This document shows, piece by piece, positions 7,888-16,321 of a DNA stretch of 64,000 bases. The stretch is taken from the NCBI GenBank assembly GCA_016710685.1, contig JADJVC010000034.1, positions 322,388 to 386,387 on the forward strand, given 5' to 3'. Both the position numbers and the translations under genes were made by a program. The notes under the pieces were generated by a model. It did not search any database and had not been told where the DNA came from. It was given only the letters and a program-made list of their open reading frames with translations. Numbering within the stretch: the stretch's first letter is position 1; every line of letters begins with the position of its first letter. The DNA is from Flavobacteriales bacterium. Lineage in GTDB: Bacteria; Bacteroidota; Bacteroidia; Flavobacteriales_F; PHOS-HE28.

Positions 7888-9981
7888 TTAATGTTCCAAC
7901 CTGAAGGCTGAAAATTCGCCTGATGCCATGGTGGCGACCAGCACGTAAGTGCCCGGTGCCAGTTCGGCGGGCAGTTGGACGCGGTGCAAAGTCCCTGTTC
8001 CTTGGAACGGCCCGACTTTGAGGAGTGTCCTGCCCAATGGGTCTATCACTTTGACCATCACGGGGCTGCCCGAAAGAGTGTGGAACGCCACCCCGTTAGT
8101 AAAAGGGTTGGGAAAAGGGGCTTCGATGGCGCCGGTGACCGGTTCTGACACTGCCATGGGCAAGCATGAGCCGGAACCGGGCAGGTTTGCATCCATCCAG
8201 GCCCAGCGAGCGTCCATGAAATCTTTCAACTCCTGCACCTCGCCAGCGTATGTGGCTGGTACGGGCACCGGGTTGGCCCAAACGGGTACGCCCAAAATGG
8301 GCCACACGGTGAAGTTCCGTTGCTGTGCCCCGTCCAAAATGTTGGCGACGGAATCGCAATATGCGGCGACATAGGCGGGTGAAAGTACGTTGTCCCGCAG
8401 TTCGTTCCACCGGCAACGCACCGCCTCGGTGAACAAGCTGTCCTGCAACAAGCGGGGCCACCAAAAAGGGATCTGTGCGCTTTGCTCAGGGCACACGTCG
8501 CCGAAAGCATAGGCCCAGCCGAAGGTGCTGTCGGCGTAGCAAAAACTGGCGTTGCCCCAGGCGATGTCGTAATCCCATGCGGGGCCGTCGTGCAACTTTC
8601 CGCCATTGCTGTACTTGTCTTTGTAGAGGTAGCTGCTGAGCCGGTAGCCGTCCACGTTGCGGCTTAGTTCATTGATCAGGAACATGTCCACGAATGAGGC
8701 CTCGTCAGCATAAGCGCGCCATCCGGAATTAGGGTCCGTGAAGCCGGGTCCGGCCAAGGCTGTCTCGAAGCTGTCCACGTAAGCCTGGATGTAGGCTTTC
8801 TGCTCCGGCACCAAGTCTTCGGGTTTGGGGTAGCGGTATTCGAGATAGGTCTGCTGCCCATCGGAGCTCACCACCGGCGCATACGGGGACACGAAGCCGT
8901 TGTCGAGTCCATCGAACCAATCCACGCGCAGGATGTATCCGCCGGTAAGGTCATCACCGACGATCTCGTCGGGGTCCAGCTTAGCGATGTTCACGCGGTC
9001 GCCATCACGTTTGATCTCCTCTACCAGCGCGTATACACCCATGTATTCACCGTTCACCACAACTTCCACATTGCGCTGGCGTGGAGCGTAGTTGCCCATT
9101 GCGCGGGCCAGGTGAAAGGTGAGCGTATTGTTCATTAACGACTTGTCAAAGTAATTGGCCAAAAGGACCCAGTCACTTTCCTCAGGCATGCCGAGGATGG
9201 GTGCGTCGAGGTCTTCGCCAAAGGCATCCCGCAGTTCCACGCTGAACGATTTTTTAGGTGAGAGGTAGTTGGAAGTGTTGCCACGAATGCGGATGCCGAT
9301 GGTTCCGTTGAAATCGTTGAACGGGTCGTCAGGATGGTTCAGGTTTCCCACGCCGTTGTCAACGATGCCCAAGGCCGCAGTGATCTTCTGGTCCTCCGGG
9401 ATGATTTCGCCGTTGGTATTGATCACCACGATGGGAAGGTTGGAGGACGTGAAGCTGAACGGGATCGCGGGTTCGTCTCCGAAAGTGATTGCCCAAGCGA
9501 TCACCGATCCACTGTTAACGCCGGGAACGCTGTCCACCACCTGCAGGAGCCATTGCCCGTTGCCGTCCTGTCCATCGTTGATTATGCCCAGTTCCTCTTG
9601 CGGCTTGTACGTTCCGGAAAAAGGCGGAATGCCTTGGGTAATGAGCTGCGGCGAATCCTGCCGGAAGCACGTGTTGGAATACTGTTGGTTCGGTCCACCT
9701 TGTGCGGCTGCAAGTAGCACCGTTGTACCGTCAGGTGCCACAAGGGAGATCTTCAATTCGCCGATCCATTCATGGAAAATAGTGAAGCAAACCTGTTCCA
9801 ACCCGAAGTCGGTGCTGTTGAGCGGTTCCGCAAGTCCCGTAACATCCAACGGTATTTCCAGCGGTTCGCCATTATCCGGAATTACCGCGCCGGTGCCGTT
9901 GTAAGTCTGCGCCGATACGGATCCGACAAGACAAAGACCGACCAGGGTGACAAGGCGCAAGCCACGATGAGAAAACAGCAT
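7888..9981 (-). CDS. CotH-kinase domain protein with P-domain and T9SS sorting signal
   Basis: This is a secreted protein of 697 residues. A signal peptide ends GSVSAQ at about residue 25. An N-terminal proprotein-convertase-P-like beta-sandwich follows at about 30-160 (FGLEQVCFTIFHEWIGELKI, then SGSVIAWAITFG). Next comes a CotH-type kinase-like domain at about 200-560, with IRIRGNTS, YLSPKKSFSVEL, VVVNGEYMGVYALVEEI and the catalytic-type DYDIAWGN. The protein ends in a T9SS type A sorting domain (FPNPFTNGV, then LAPGTYVLVA). CotH proteins are atypical secreted protein kinases or coat proteins in spore formers. Here export through the T9SS to the cell surface is inferred. The start at 9981 was chosen because it begins a clean signal peptide and sits below a -7 box at 9996-10003. 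Confidence 0.85.
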   Translation of the reverse strand: MLFSHRGLRLVTLVGLCLVGSVSAQTYNGTGAVIPDNGEPLEIPLDVTGLAEPLNSTDFGLEQVCFTIFHEWIGELKISLVAPDGTTVLLAAAQGGPNQQYSNTCFRQDSPQLITQGIPPFSGTYKPQEELGIINDGQDGNGQWLLQVVDSVPGVNSGSVIAWAITFGDEPAIPFSFTSSNLPIVVINTNGEIIPEDQKITAALGIVDNGVGNLNHPDDPFNDFNGTIGIRIRGNTSNYLSPKKSFSVELRDAFGEDLDAPILGMPEESDWVLLANYFDKSLMNNTLTFHLARAMGNYAPRQRNVEVVVNGEYMGVYALVEEIKRDGDRVNIAKLDPDEIVGDDLTGGYILRVDWFDGLDNGFVSPYAPVVSSDGQQTYLEYRYPKPEDLVPEQKAYIQAYVDSFETALAGPGFTDPNSGWRAYADEASFVDMFLINELSRNVDGYRLSSYLYKDKYSNGGKLHDGPAWDYDIAWGNASFCYADSTFGWAYAFGDVCPEQSAQIPFWWPRLLQDSLFTEAVRCRWNELRDNVLSPAYVAAYCDSVANILDGAQQRNFTVWPILGVPVWANPVPVPATYAGEVQELKDFMDARWAWMDANLPGSGSCLPMAVSEPVTGAIEAPFPNPFTNGVAFHTLSGSPVMVKVIDPLGRTLLKVGPFQGTGTLHRVQLPAELAPGTYVLVATMASGEFSAFRLEH

Positions 9982-9995
9982 TGAGATGGGTGCCG

Positions 9996-10003
9996 CAAAG
10001 GTA
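9996..10003 (-). promoter_or_regulatory. -7 promoter box TACCTTTG for the CotH gene
   Basis: On the minus strand this is TACCTTTGC, matching TAnnTTTG and ending 14 bases before the chosen ATG at 9981. It lies inside the longest possible reading frame, which argues against the upstream start. Confidence 0.5.
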
Positions 10004-10118
10004 GCCGCTTGCATATCCCATGGCAAGTGGACCTCTCTCGCTTGACTGCAAACAAAGTAGACCGAAGCGCGCGCGGGTGCCGGAATTCTCCGAATATCCT
10101 CCTTGCCAGCCACTTGAA

Positions 10119-11726
10119 TTACTCCACCACCACCGGCATGTCCTTTGGGAACTTCACCGAATAAGCAAAGCCGAGCTTTTTGGTTTCCTTCGGGGCTAAG
10201 GTGAGCTTCCACGTTAGCATCCCGGTCTGGTCGTTGACGTCCGCGCCGCCTTTGTCCTCCAGCTTCACTTCCACCTCGCTACGCGGGCTCAACGGGTACT
10301 GGTCGCGCAGCTCCAATTCCACGGACACGCTTTTCGTGTTCCGCACGGTGATGTCCCAGCCTACTGAAACAGTACGTTTGCTGCCGATCACGGCCTTTTC
10401 GTTCGTGGTCTTGCGCTTCACGCGTTCCACGGTAACGCCTTTATCGCGGCCGAGGGAAATATCCAGCGTGTCGTGTGGCTGGTCCAGGTCCAAGTAGCTC
10501 TTGCCTACATACGTGCCTTCGAAGAACACGTTGGCCTCGCCTGGCAGCAGGTTCAGGTCTTCCCAGCCGGTGGTGCGGGCATACAGGAACGCGTCGCGGT
10601 CCAATTTGGGCGTGCAGTAGTGCTTGTAAGTAGCGGCTATGGTGTGGTTGTTTACGCTCACGCTGTGTGCAACACCATCGGCGGGAATGCTGAAGGGCGC
10701 GTCGATGCTGAATTCCATTGTGGTGGCGCGCTGCAGCACGGTGTTGGGCACCATTGAAATAGCTTCCATTGAGATTTCGCTCATATCCGCCGCCTTATTC
10801 ATGGCAGGTGCCGGTGCCATGGCCGCTCTGTCACGTTGGCCGCCGTAATTTTCTGTGCGGTAAGGCTGCGCCAATGTCCATGGATAAAGTTGCGGCATAA
10901 CCCCGCCCAGCGTTGGGTTGCCGCTGCTGAGGGAGAGGTCCACCTTGTTCCAGTCCTCACCGGTGTTGTTCACCACTTGCGCTTTCATGGCCAGCTCGAT
11001 GGGCTTTCCTGTGCCGGTTGCTCTTAGGTCATATGCAGGAATCCAAGAAGCATTGCCAACGAAATAGCCGATGGTGAATGTGGCAGCTGTTGCTGCGTCT
11101 GCTTCCACTTCAAGCACCACTTCGCTGGTTGGGCGCGGTGCAAGGCTTTGCTTCTGCTGCAATTGCTGCCGCAGTTTCGTGAGGTCCTCGTTCAAGGCAT
11201 TTAGCTTTTCGGTTTGTGCCAACTGCCCGGCCTTCACGGCTTTCAGGCGTTCACGCACATAGTCGTTCACGGCTTGAAGCTGGGCAGCGGCCACGCCGCT
11301 CTGCTGCCCGGCAATGGCGGTGTTTTTCAGCAGCAACGCTTCTTCTTGGTCCCAAACGGCCTTCGCGTTGTTCTCCGAGTTGTAGTCGTGCTCCATCGCT
11401 TTGATGCGCGTTTGCAGATCCTCCACTTCGGCCTTGTCCGGGCTTTCACTGAGGTAGTTGATGCGGTGCGCCACGGAAAGAATGCTGAAAGCTCCTTTCC
11501 CGGAAACCTGGATGCTCTGCGGGTCCAAGCTTTGGGAAAGCCCGGTAAACACCAGCGTGCTGTTACCAGCGGCCACGGATGCCTTCGCGTTGCGCTCTAC
11601 CTGTGCTCCATTAAGGAAGACCTTGGCTGCGGAAATGGTGCTGGCAACGGGCTTTTCACCTTCGGCAAAGACGGAGGAAGCGAGTAAGGCGATCAACGGA
11701 AGTACGATGAGGCGACTGGTTTTCAT
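10119..11726 (-). CDS. DUF4139 / mucoidy inhibitor MuiA family protein
   Basis: This 535-residue protein has a signal peptide (ending SVFAEGE). It then has the DUF4140 N-terminal domain at about 30-125, which contains the AKVFLNGAQVER motif. A coiled-coil-like Lys/Glu/Gln-rich stretch covers about 90-190. The DUF4139 domain follows from about 200 to the end (ASWIPAYDLRA, GEDWNKVDLSLSSGNP, WDITVRNTKSVSVELELRDQ). The family was named from a Pseudomonas gene linked to mucoidy, but its biochemical role is not established. The start at 11726 gives the signal peptide. An upstream in-frame Met adds 19 non-signal residues and overlaps a possible -7 box. No operon partner is seen. Confidence 0.85.
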   Translation of the reverse strand: MKTSRLIVLPLIALLASSVFAEGEKPVASTISAAKVFLNGAQVERNAKASVAAGNSTLVFTGLSQSLDPQSIQVSGKGAFSILSVAHRINYLSESPDKAEVEDLQTRIKAMEHDYNSENNAKAVWDQEEALLLKNTAIAGQQSGVAAAQLQAVNDYVRERLKAVKAGQLAQTEKLNALNEDLTKLRQQLQQKQSLAPRPTSEVVLEVEADAATAATFTIGYFVGNASWIPAYDLRATGTGKPIELAMKAQVVNNTGEDWNKVDLSLSSGNPTLGGVMPQLYPWTLAQPYRTENYGGQRDRAAMAPAPAMNKAADMSEISMEAISMVPNTVLQRATTMEFSIDAPFSIPADGVAHSVSVNNHTIAATYKHYCTPKLDRDAFLYARTTGWEDLNLLPGEANVFFEGTYVGKSYLDLDQPHDTLDISLGRDKGVTVERVKRKTTNEKAVIGSKRTVSVGWDITVRNTKSVSVELELRDQYPLSPRSEVEVKLEDKGGADVNDQTGMLTWKLTLAPKETKKLGFAYSVKFPKDMPVVVE

Positions 11727-11741
11727 GGGTAGGAAATTGCG

Positions 11742-11749
11742 CGAATTTA
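11742..11749 (-). promoter_or_regulatory. Variant -7 box TAAATTCG upstream of the MuiA-family gene
   Basis: The minus-strand TAAATTCG is one base off TAnnTTTG. The TTCG variant recurs before other genes in this window (21496, 49080, 58610). It ends 15 bases from the start at 11726. Confidence 0.35.
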
Positions 11750-11830
11750 ACCGCTTAGTGCGGGTGTTGATGTGGCTGTACACATATGTGCCGAGAAGGT
11801 TCGATCAGAAACTATGTGTGATCGGCCGCC

Positions 11831-11848
11831 ATCAGCTAATGAGCTGAT
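11831..11848. repeat. Short hairpin of the AGCTAATCAGCT word family
   Basis: ATCAGCT (11831-11837) and AGCTGAT (11842-11848) form a perfect 7-bp stem with an AATG loop. The word matches the direct repeats at 44388-44433. It lies downstream of the decayed receptor gene. Confidence 0.45.
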
Positions 11849-11926
11849 CGATTTCATCAAGTAATAAACCTTACCCCACTTCCCCAAAGCAGGCGCTCGC
11901 GTGTCGCGAGGGCCTACTGCTCCTCA

Positions 11927-12474
11927 CTAAGCTCCCCACTGCACCTGCAAGTCCCCGTTCTCTCAGCGGCCGGGCAATTGCATGTTTCCACAGTACACTT
12001 GGTCGGCATTTAGCAGGTTGTATGCGCTGGCGAAAAACGATACCCGGCCCAGCGAATAGTCCACGCGCAGATCTACCCGCATCGGGTCCGGGTTAGCTGT
12101 TGCCAAGCCAGTTTTCGCTTGGATGCAGGTGCCCAAACGCTTGCGCCAAACGAGGTTCACTTGAGCACGCAAGCTTTTTGAAAGCCGTTGTTGCCACCAA
12201 GCAACAGCATTATGCGTCAAATGGTCCAACACGTAAAGTGAACGGAAGTTGAACGCATTGCGGATCGGCCATAGGCGTTCCGTCCACCAACACCAAAGCC
12301 TGGACAAAGTGGCCTCCGCGGATGCGTAGGTCCGGCTGCACATCGAACGGTCCGCGCTGGCGATCGGCGTGTCGGTAACGTCATTAGTGCATTCGTATTC
12401 TGCTGGGCGAATACAGCAAAGGGCAGAGGAAGGATCCCGAAAAGCGGAATGCGGGAAATTGGTGGCTTGGTCAT
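11927..12474 (-). pseudogene. Decayed TonB-dependent receptor gene (signal peptide, plug and barrel-end fragments)
   Basis: Three minus-strand frames hold successive fragments of one receptor. A signal peptide with a FAQQN end starts at 12474. In a second frame (about 12370-12260) there is a plug fragment reading FDVQPDLRIRGGHFVQALVL followed by VDGTPMADPQ. In a third frame (about 12280-11963) there is a C-terminal barrel fragment with FRSLYVLDHLTHNAV and ASAYNLLNADQVYCGNMQLPGR. The terminal ENGDLQVQWGA and stop may continue in yet another frame to 11927. Most of the barrel (several hundred residues) is absent, so this is an internal deletion plus frameshifts and not a simple sequencing error. 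A complete receptor of this class would need about 2 kb. Confidence 0.75.
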
Positions 12475-12515
12475 GCGCGCGACAAAGGGAGCAACGGAAA
12501 GAGCTTCCTCAGCGC

Positions 12516-13160
12516 TTACACAAGGCCATCCCTGATGGCGCGGCTTACGGCTTCCGTGTTGCTGGCAACATGCAGTTTTTCGTAAATGTGGCGGATGTGA
12601 CTTCCCACGGTGTGGTGGCTGATCTGCAGGTCGTCCGCGATCATTTTGTAGCTACGGCCTTTCACGAGCAATGTCAAAACATCTTTTTCGCGGTCGCTAA
12701 GGCCCGGATCATCAGATGCGTGGGTGCGTTTGCCCGGGCTGCGGAAGTGGTCCAGCACTTTGGCGGCGATGGCGGGCGTCATGGCGGAGCCGCCGGCATG
12801 CACGTCGCGGATGGCCTTCACCATGTCGTCCGTTGCAGCAGTCTTCAGAATGTATCCGCTAGCTCCTGCGCGGATGGCATCGAAGACCTTGGTTTCATCA
12901 TCGAACACGGTTTGCATCAGGATCCGCGCAGCAGGGTACCGAGACTTAATAAGGCGCACGCCATCGATGCCGTCCATGCCGGGCATCTGGATGTCCATCA
13001 CTATCACATCGGGCTGTGCGGAGGAGATGTCGCGCATCACTTGGCTCAGGTCCGGGTGTACGGCCACGCAAACCATGCCTTCCTGCGCGTCAATGAGCAT
13101 GCGGAACATGTCCCGCAGGTCTTTGTTGTCGTCGAAGGCGATTACGCGGATGGGTTGCAT
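12516..13160 (-). CDS. LuxR/NarL-type two-component response regulator
   Basis: This is a 214-residue DNA-binding response regulator. The receiver domain (residues 5-120) has the acidic pair D10-D11, phospho-acceptor D56 in VIVMDIQMPGMDG and conserved K106. The output domain (about 148-212) is a LuxR-type helix-turn-helix (LSDREKDVLTLLVKGRSYKM, then HTVGSHIRHIYEKL). Its gene starts 17 bases after the stop of the second PPC-domain protein gene and is the last gene of a same-strand run. That run begins with the HisKA_3 sensor kinase at 16322-19401, its likely cognate partner, because HisKA_3 kinases normally pair with NarL-type regulators. Having two secreted-protein genes between kinase and regulator is unusual. 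Confidence 0.92.
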   Translation of the reverse strand: MQPIRVIAFDDNKDLRDMFRMLIDAQEGMVCVAVHPDLSQVMRDISSAQPDVIVMDIQMPGMDGIDGVRLIKSRYPAARILMQTVFDDETKVFDAIRAGASGYILKTAATDDMVKAIRDVHAGGSAMTPAIAAKVLDHFRSPGKRTHASDDPGLSDREKDVLTLLVKGRSYKMIADDLQISHHTVGSHIRHIYEKLHVASNTEAVSRAIRDGLV

Positions 13161-13177
13161 GGCCTGAAACTACGACA

Positions 13178-14668
13178 TCAGTACTTCTGGAACGGAAAGC
13201 ACGTGGTTCTTTCCGCTCCGGTCACGCGCAAGAAGTAAGAGCCTATGGCGAAGTTGGAAAGGTCGATGGTCCGGGTGGTGGTTCCGGATGACTGCACACG
13301 TTCACTCCCATGAACGGTGCGGCCATTGAGGTCGATCACATCAAAACCAAGGTCCACAATTTTGGTTGCGTCAAAGCAGATATCCAATCGGTCGTGGGCA
13401 GGATTTGGGAAAAGCGCAACATGATCCAGTGCTTGAAGCTCGGCAACACCCACCTGCCCGATACCGGAGAGGGTGAACCGGTAGCTGAGACCGCACAACG
13501 AGGGGCTTGTCCATTGCAGGTAGTAGGTGCTTGGAGCGAACGTGCCCATTTGCACTGTGAATGGTGTGAAGGTGTCGTTCCCGTCCATGTAGCCGGAGGT
13601 GGAGCCCAGTGGCGCGCCTTGGTCATCGAACCACGCCACGTTGATGTTCGCGTTTCCGGATGTCATGAAGGTGGCTGCTGCGTTCAGTTGCACAGGCCCC
13701 TCTGCCAGCACATCAAATACGAACCAATCGGAGTTGTCGTCACCCACATCGAAATTCAAGTGTCCCTGTTGCTCTATGGCGTTGTATGCGGGGGTGGCAT
13801 ATGCGATCACGTCGTTGTCGGCGGGATCCTCGGTCAAAGCGGCCGGCGCCAGGCTCCAGCGCAGGCGGTACGAGAGGCCACACATGGTGTTGCTCGCAAC
13901 GCGCAGGTAATAGGTGCCGTCGCCCAGGCAAGTGCGGGTAAAGGTGTTGAAGCTCGTGTCCGGCTCGAAAAGGCCGCCGATGTAATAGGTGAATGTGCTG
14001 ATGTTATTGAGCGCGCTATCGTAAAGCTCGCAGGTGCTATTGTAGTAACCGGCGTTCTGGTTGTAGGCGTCCAGGTCCAAGGTCATAAGTCCGTCCGCCG
14101 TGGTCACGATCCGGAACCAATCGGCGTTGTCGTCGCCATAGCTGTAGTTCTCGTGGCCCTCTATAAAGGTGTTCTCCGGCACCAATTGCGCCTGTGCGCT
14201 GTTGTTGTTGGGTTCCATATCGTTCCCGAAAACGGGTTGCACCAGTGCCACGTGCAGCACGTAGTCATTGCACTCGTTGCTTGCAGGGCCGTCGATGTTC
14301 AGGTAGTAGGAGCCTGCAGACACGCAATAGAATTTAAACGGCACCGGGTTGAACACATTGTCCGTTCCAGAGTACGCCGGGCCTCCATCCACTTCCTGCC
14401 CGCTGGCATCCAGCAGGTGTACATCCACGTACACGTTCAATTGGGGCGAGTTGTGCGACACATCGAAGACGATGTCCAGATAGCCATCAACCGTGGTGGT
14501 GAACGAAAACACGTCGGCTGCTTCACCGCTGCACCATACCCCCGCCATGGGCGTACCCATGGTCAAGGCGTTGGCGGTCGCTGTGGAGTTGTTGGGTTCT
14601 GACTCCGTTTGCGCGAAGACCGCGCATGGAAGTAAGGTGAGGAGGCTTATGGCGTAGCGTGAAAGCAT
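13178..14668 (-). CDS. Secreted PPC-domain repeat protein with T9SS sorting domain (paralogue B)
   Basis: This 496-residue protein has a signal peptide (ending AVFAQ). It then has three tandem pre-peptidase C-terminal-like beta-sandwich repeats, each introduced by an acidic EPNN or DPADND motif followed by Ala-rich and then aromatic strands. The C-terminal T9SS type A sorting domain has LFPNPAHDRLDI and ends NFAIGSYFLRVTGAERTTC. It carries no visible enzyme active site, so it may be an adhesin-like or ligand-binding surface protein. It resembles the upstream neighbour at 14814-16277 throughout, so the two are a tandem duplication that has diverged. It is followed 17 bases later by the response regulator. 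ATG 14677 is an equally possible start three codons upstream. Confidence 0.8.
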   Translation of the reverse strand: MLSRYAISLLTLLPCAVFAQTESEPNNSTATANALTMGTPMAGVWCSGEAADVFSFTTTVDGYLDIVFDVSHNSPQLNVYVDVHLLDASGQEVDGGPAYSGTDNVFNPVPFKFYCVSAGSYYLNIDGPASNECNDYVLHVALVQPVFGNDMEPNNNSAQAQLVPENTFIEGHENYSYGDDNADWFRIVTTADGLMTLDLDAYNQNAGYYNSTCELYDSALNNISTFTYYIGGLFEPDTSFNTFTRTCLGDGTYYLRVASNTMCGLSYRLRWSLAPAALTEDPADNDVIAYATPAYNAIEQQGHLNFDVGDDNSDWFVFDVLAEGPVQLNAAATFMTSGNANINVAWFDDQGAPLGSTSGYMDGNDTFTPFTVQMGTFAPSTYYLQWTSPSLCGLSYRFTLSGIGQVGVAELQALDHVALFPNPAHDRLDICFDATKIVDLGFDVIDLNGRTVHGSERVQSSGTTTRTIDLSNFAIGSYFLRVTGAERTTCFPFQKY

Positions 14669-14813
14669 GGTTTCCATTTGTATGGCAAAGAGACGGCTTC
14701 CGGCAATGCGGTTCAATCCCGAATTCTCGTGAGGTACACCTCATGCATAAGAGGAGGCTCACGCCCTTTGGACCTTCAGTTGGAATGGGGGATCAAGTGA
14801 CACATGCTGCGTA

Positions 14814-16277
14814 TCAAGGTATTCTGACCAAGCGGCTGCTAGAGGTCGTTCCATTCAACGTGAGGATCCGCGCGATGTAGGTTCCCGCATGCAGATCGCT
14901 GGCGTCCCATGTGAAATAGGAATCTCCGTTGAGTTTCTGATCCATCAACAGGCGGCCTTCCACATCGGTTATTTGGATCCGGGACAGGCCTTGTACTTGG
15001 GACTGGAAGATAAACCTGTCAGGTGATGGGTTGGGCACGATGGTCATGGCGTGCATGCCGGTCTGCTCTTCGATTCCGACATATTCGCTCGCATAGCTCA
15101 GTTCGTACGAGGCACAATCGAGGCTGTTGTTGAAGACCTGCACATAAAACGAGTCGGGGATCGAAGCGGGCACGGTGATCAACGTCGTGCTCGGCACGTT
15201 GTTCTGGCCGGGCGTTGCACTGCCATTGTAGATCAGCTGTTGCGCGTTGTTGAAGACCTGCACCACCATGTTCCCTGTGCTCGTAGCCATGAAAGCGCCG
15301 CGAACTGTGAGTTGCAGATCTCCGGAATAGGGTTTGAACAACTTGTACCAGTCCGGATCACCGAGAAAGCCTTCTTGCGGAACGTCGGGCAACAAGGGGA
15401 TCGCAACTGATGCGGTATTATTGGGTTCCGGATCGTTCCCGAAGATCGTGGGCTGCAACTCCCACTTCAGTCGATAAGCGATCCCGCATCCGTTGCCGCT
15501 CCAAGCCATGTGTACGTAGTAGGTGCCAGGGCCAGCGCAAACCACCTCGTTCACAGTAGTCAGGATGGTGTCCGCTCCCAATTGAGCGCCAAGGTTGGCG
15601 GCGAGGTTGCCATTAATGTCCAGCAGCTGGGCGTTAATTCCTCCGTTCATCCCCCCGTCGCTCTGATAAGTAGCTTCGACCGTTTGAACGTACCGGCCAC
15701 TTTGTGGTAGGACCACGCTGTAATAGTCGTCGCCATCATCGAAAGCGAAATACAACCGGCCTTCGGTCCAGGTGTTCTGGGTCAGGGGAATGGCACTTGA
15801 CAGGTCATCATTGTCCTCCGCATCATCGGCGAAAGCAGGTGGTGTCATGATGTAGGACATCGTGTAATACTCGCAATGGTCCAGCCCCACGTACACGTTC
15901 AGGTAGATCGTGTCGTTCGGGAAACAGTAGGTGCTGATCTCCGAGGTGACCGGCGTTGGGTTGGAGGTCACGCCGGTGTTCCACATCAATGTCGTGCCAT
16001 CGGGCTGATAGAACTGCATGGCGACGCCATAGAAGCCCGTGGTATTGTTCGATGCGGTGGCGGTAACGGTGATCTTGCCTTCTTCCGAGGGCACCAGCAT
16101 GTACCAATCCTGGTCGAGCGTGCCGCCCAAGGTGTAGCAGCTGGTCCCCGACACCGGCGTATTTTCAGGCCAGAAGTTGGCTTGGGTGATATTGTCGTTC
16201 GGCTCCACTTCGGTCTGTGCTTGCAGCGCACAGGGAAGAAGGCCGAGGATGGCGAACGCGTAATGTGAAGGGCGCAT
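14814..16277 (-). CDS. Secreted PPC-domain repeat protein with T9SS sorting domain (paralogue A)
   Basis: This 487-residue protein has a signal peptide (LLPCALQAQ) and three PPC-like repeats starting at EVEPNDN, DDAEDNDD and DPEPNN. The C-terminal sorting domain reads IVPNPSPDRFIFQS, then LHAGTYIARI. It shares architecture and many local motifs with the adjacent gene at 13178-14668 (for example CGIAYRLKW against CGLSYRLRW). Transcription would run from the sensor kinase, whose stop is 44 bases upstream, into this gene and on to its paralogue after 145 bases. Surface display by the T9SS is inferred. No catalytic motif is visible. It could deliver or modify the signal sensed by the kinase, but nothing in the sequence proves it. 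Confidence 0.8.
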   Translation of the reverse strand: MRPSHYAFAILGLLPCALQAQTEVEPNDNITQANFWPENTPVSGTSCYTLGGTLDQDWYMLVPSEEGKITVTATASNNTTGFYGVAMQFYQPDGTTLMWNTGVTSNPTPVTSEISTYCFPNDTIYLNVYVGLDHCEYYTMSYIMTPPAFADDAEDNDDLSSAIPLTQNTWTEGRLYFAFDDGDDYYSVVLPQSGRYVQTVEATYQSDGGMNGGINAQLLDINGNLAANLGAQLGADTILTTVNEVVCAGPGTYYVHMAWSGNGCGIAYRLKWELQPTIFGNDPEPNNTASVAIPLLPDVPQEGFLGDPDWYKLFKPYSGDLQLTVRGAFMATSTGNMVVQVFNNAQQLIYNGSATPGQNNVPSTTLITVPASIPDSFYVQVFNNSLDCASYELSYASEYVGIEEQTGMHAMTIVPNPSPDRFIFQSQVQGLSRIQITDVEGRLLMDQKLNGDSYFTWDASDLHAGTYIARILTLNGTTSSSRLVRIP

Positions 16278-16321
16278 GTGGGTTGATTCTTCCACAAAGC
16301 AAAGTCGGTTGGAAGAGGGTG

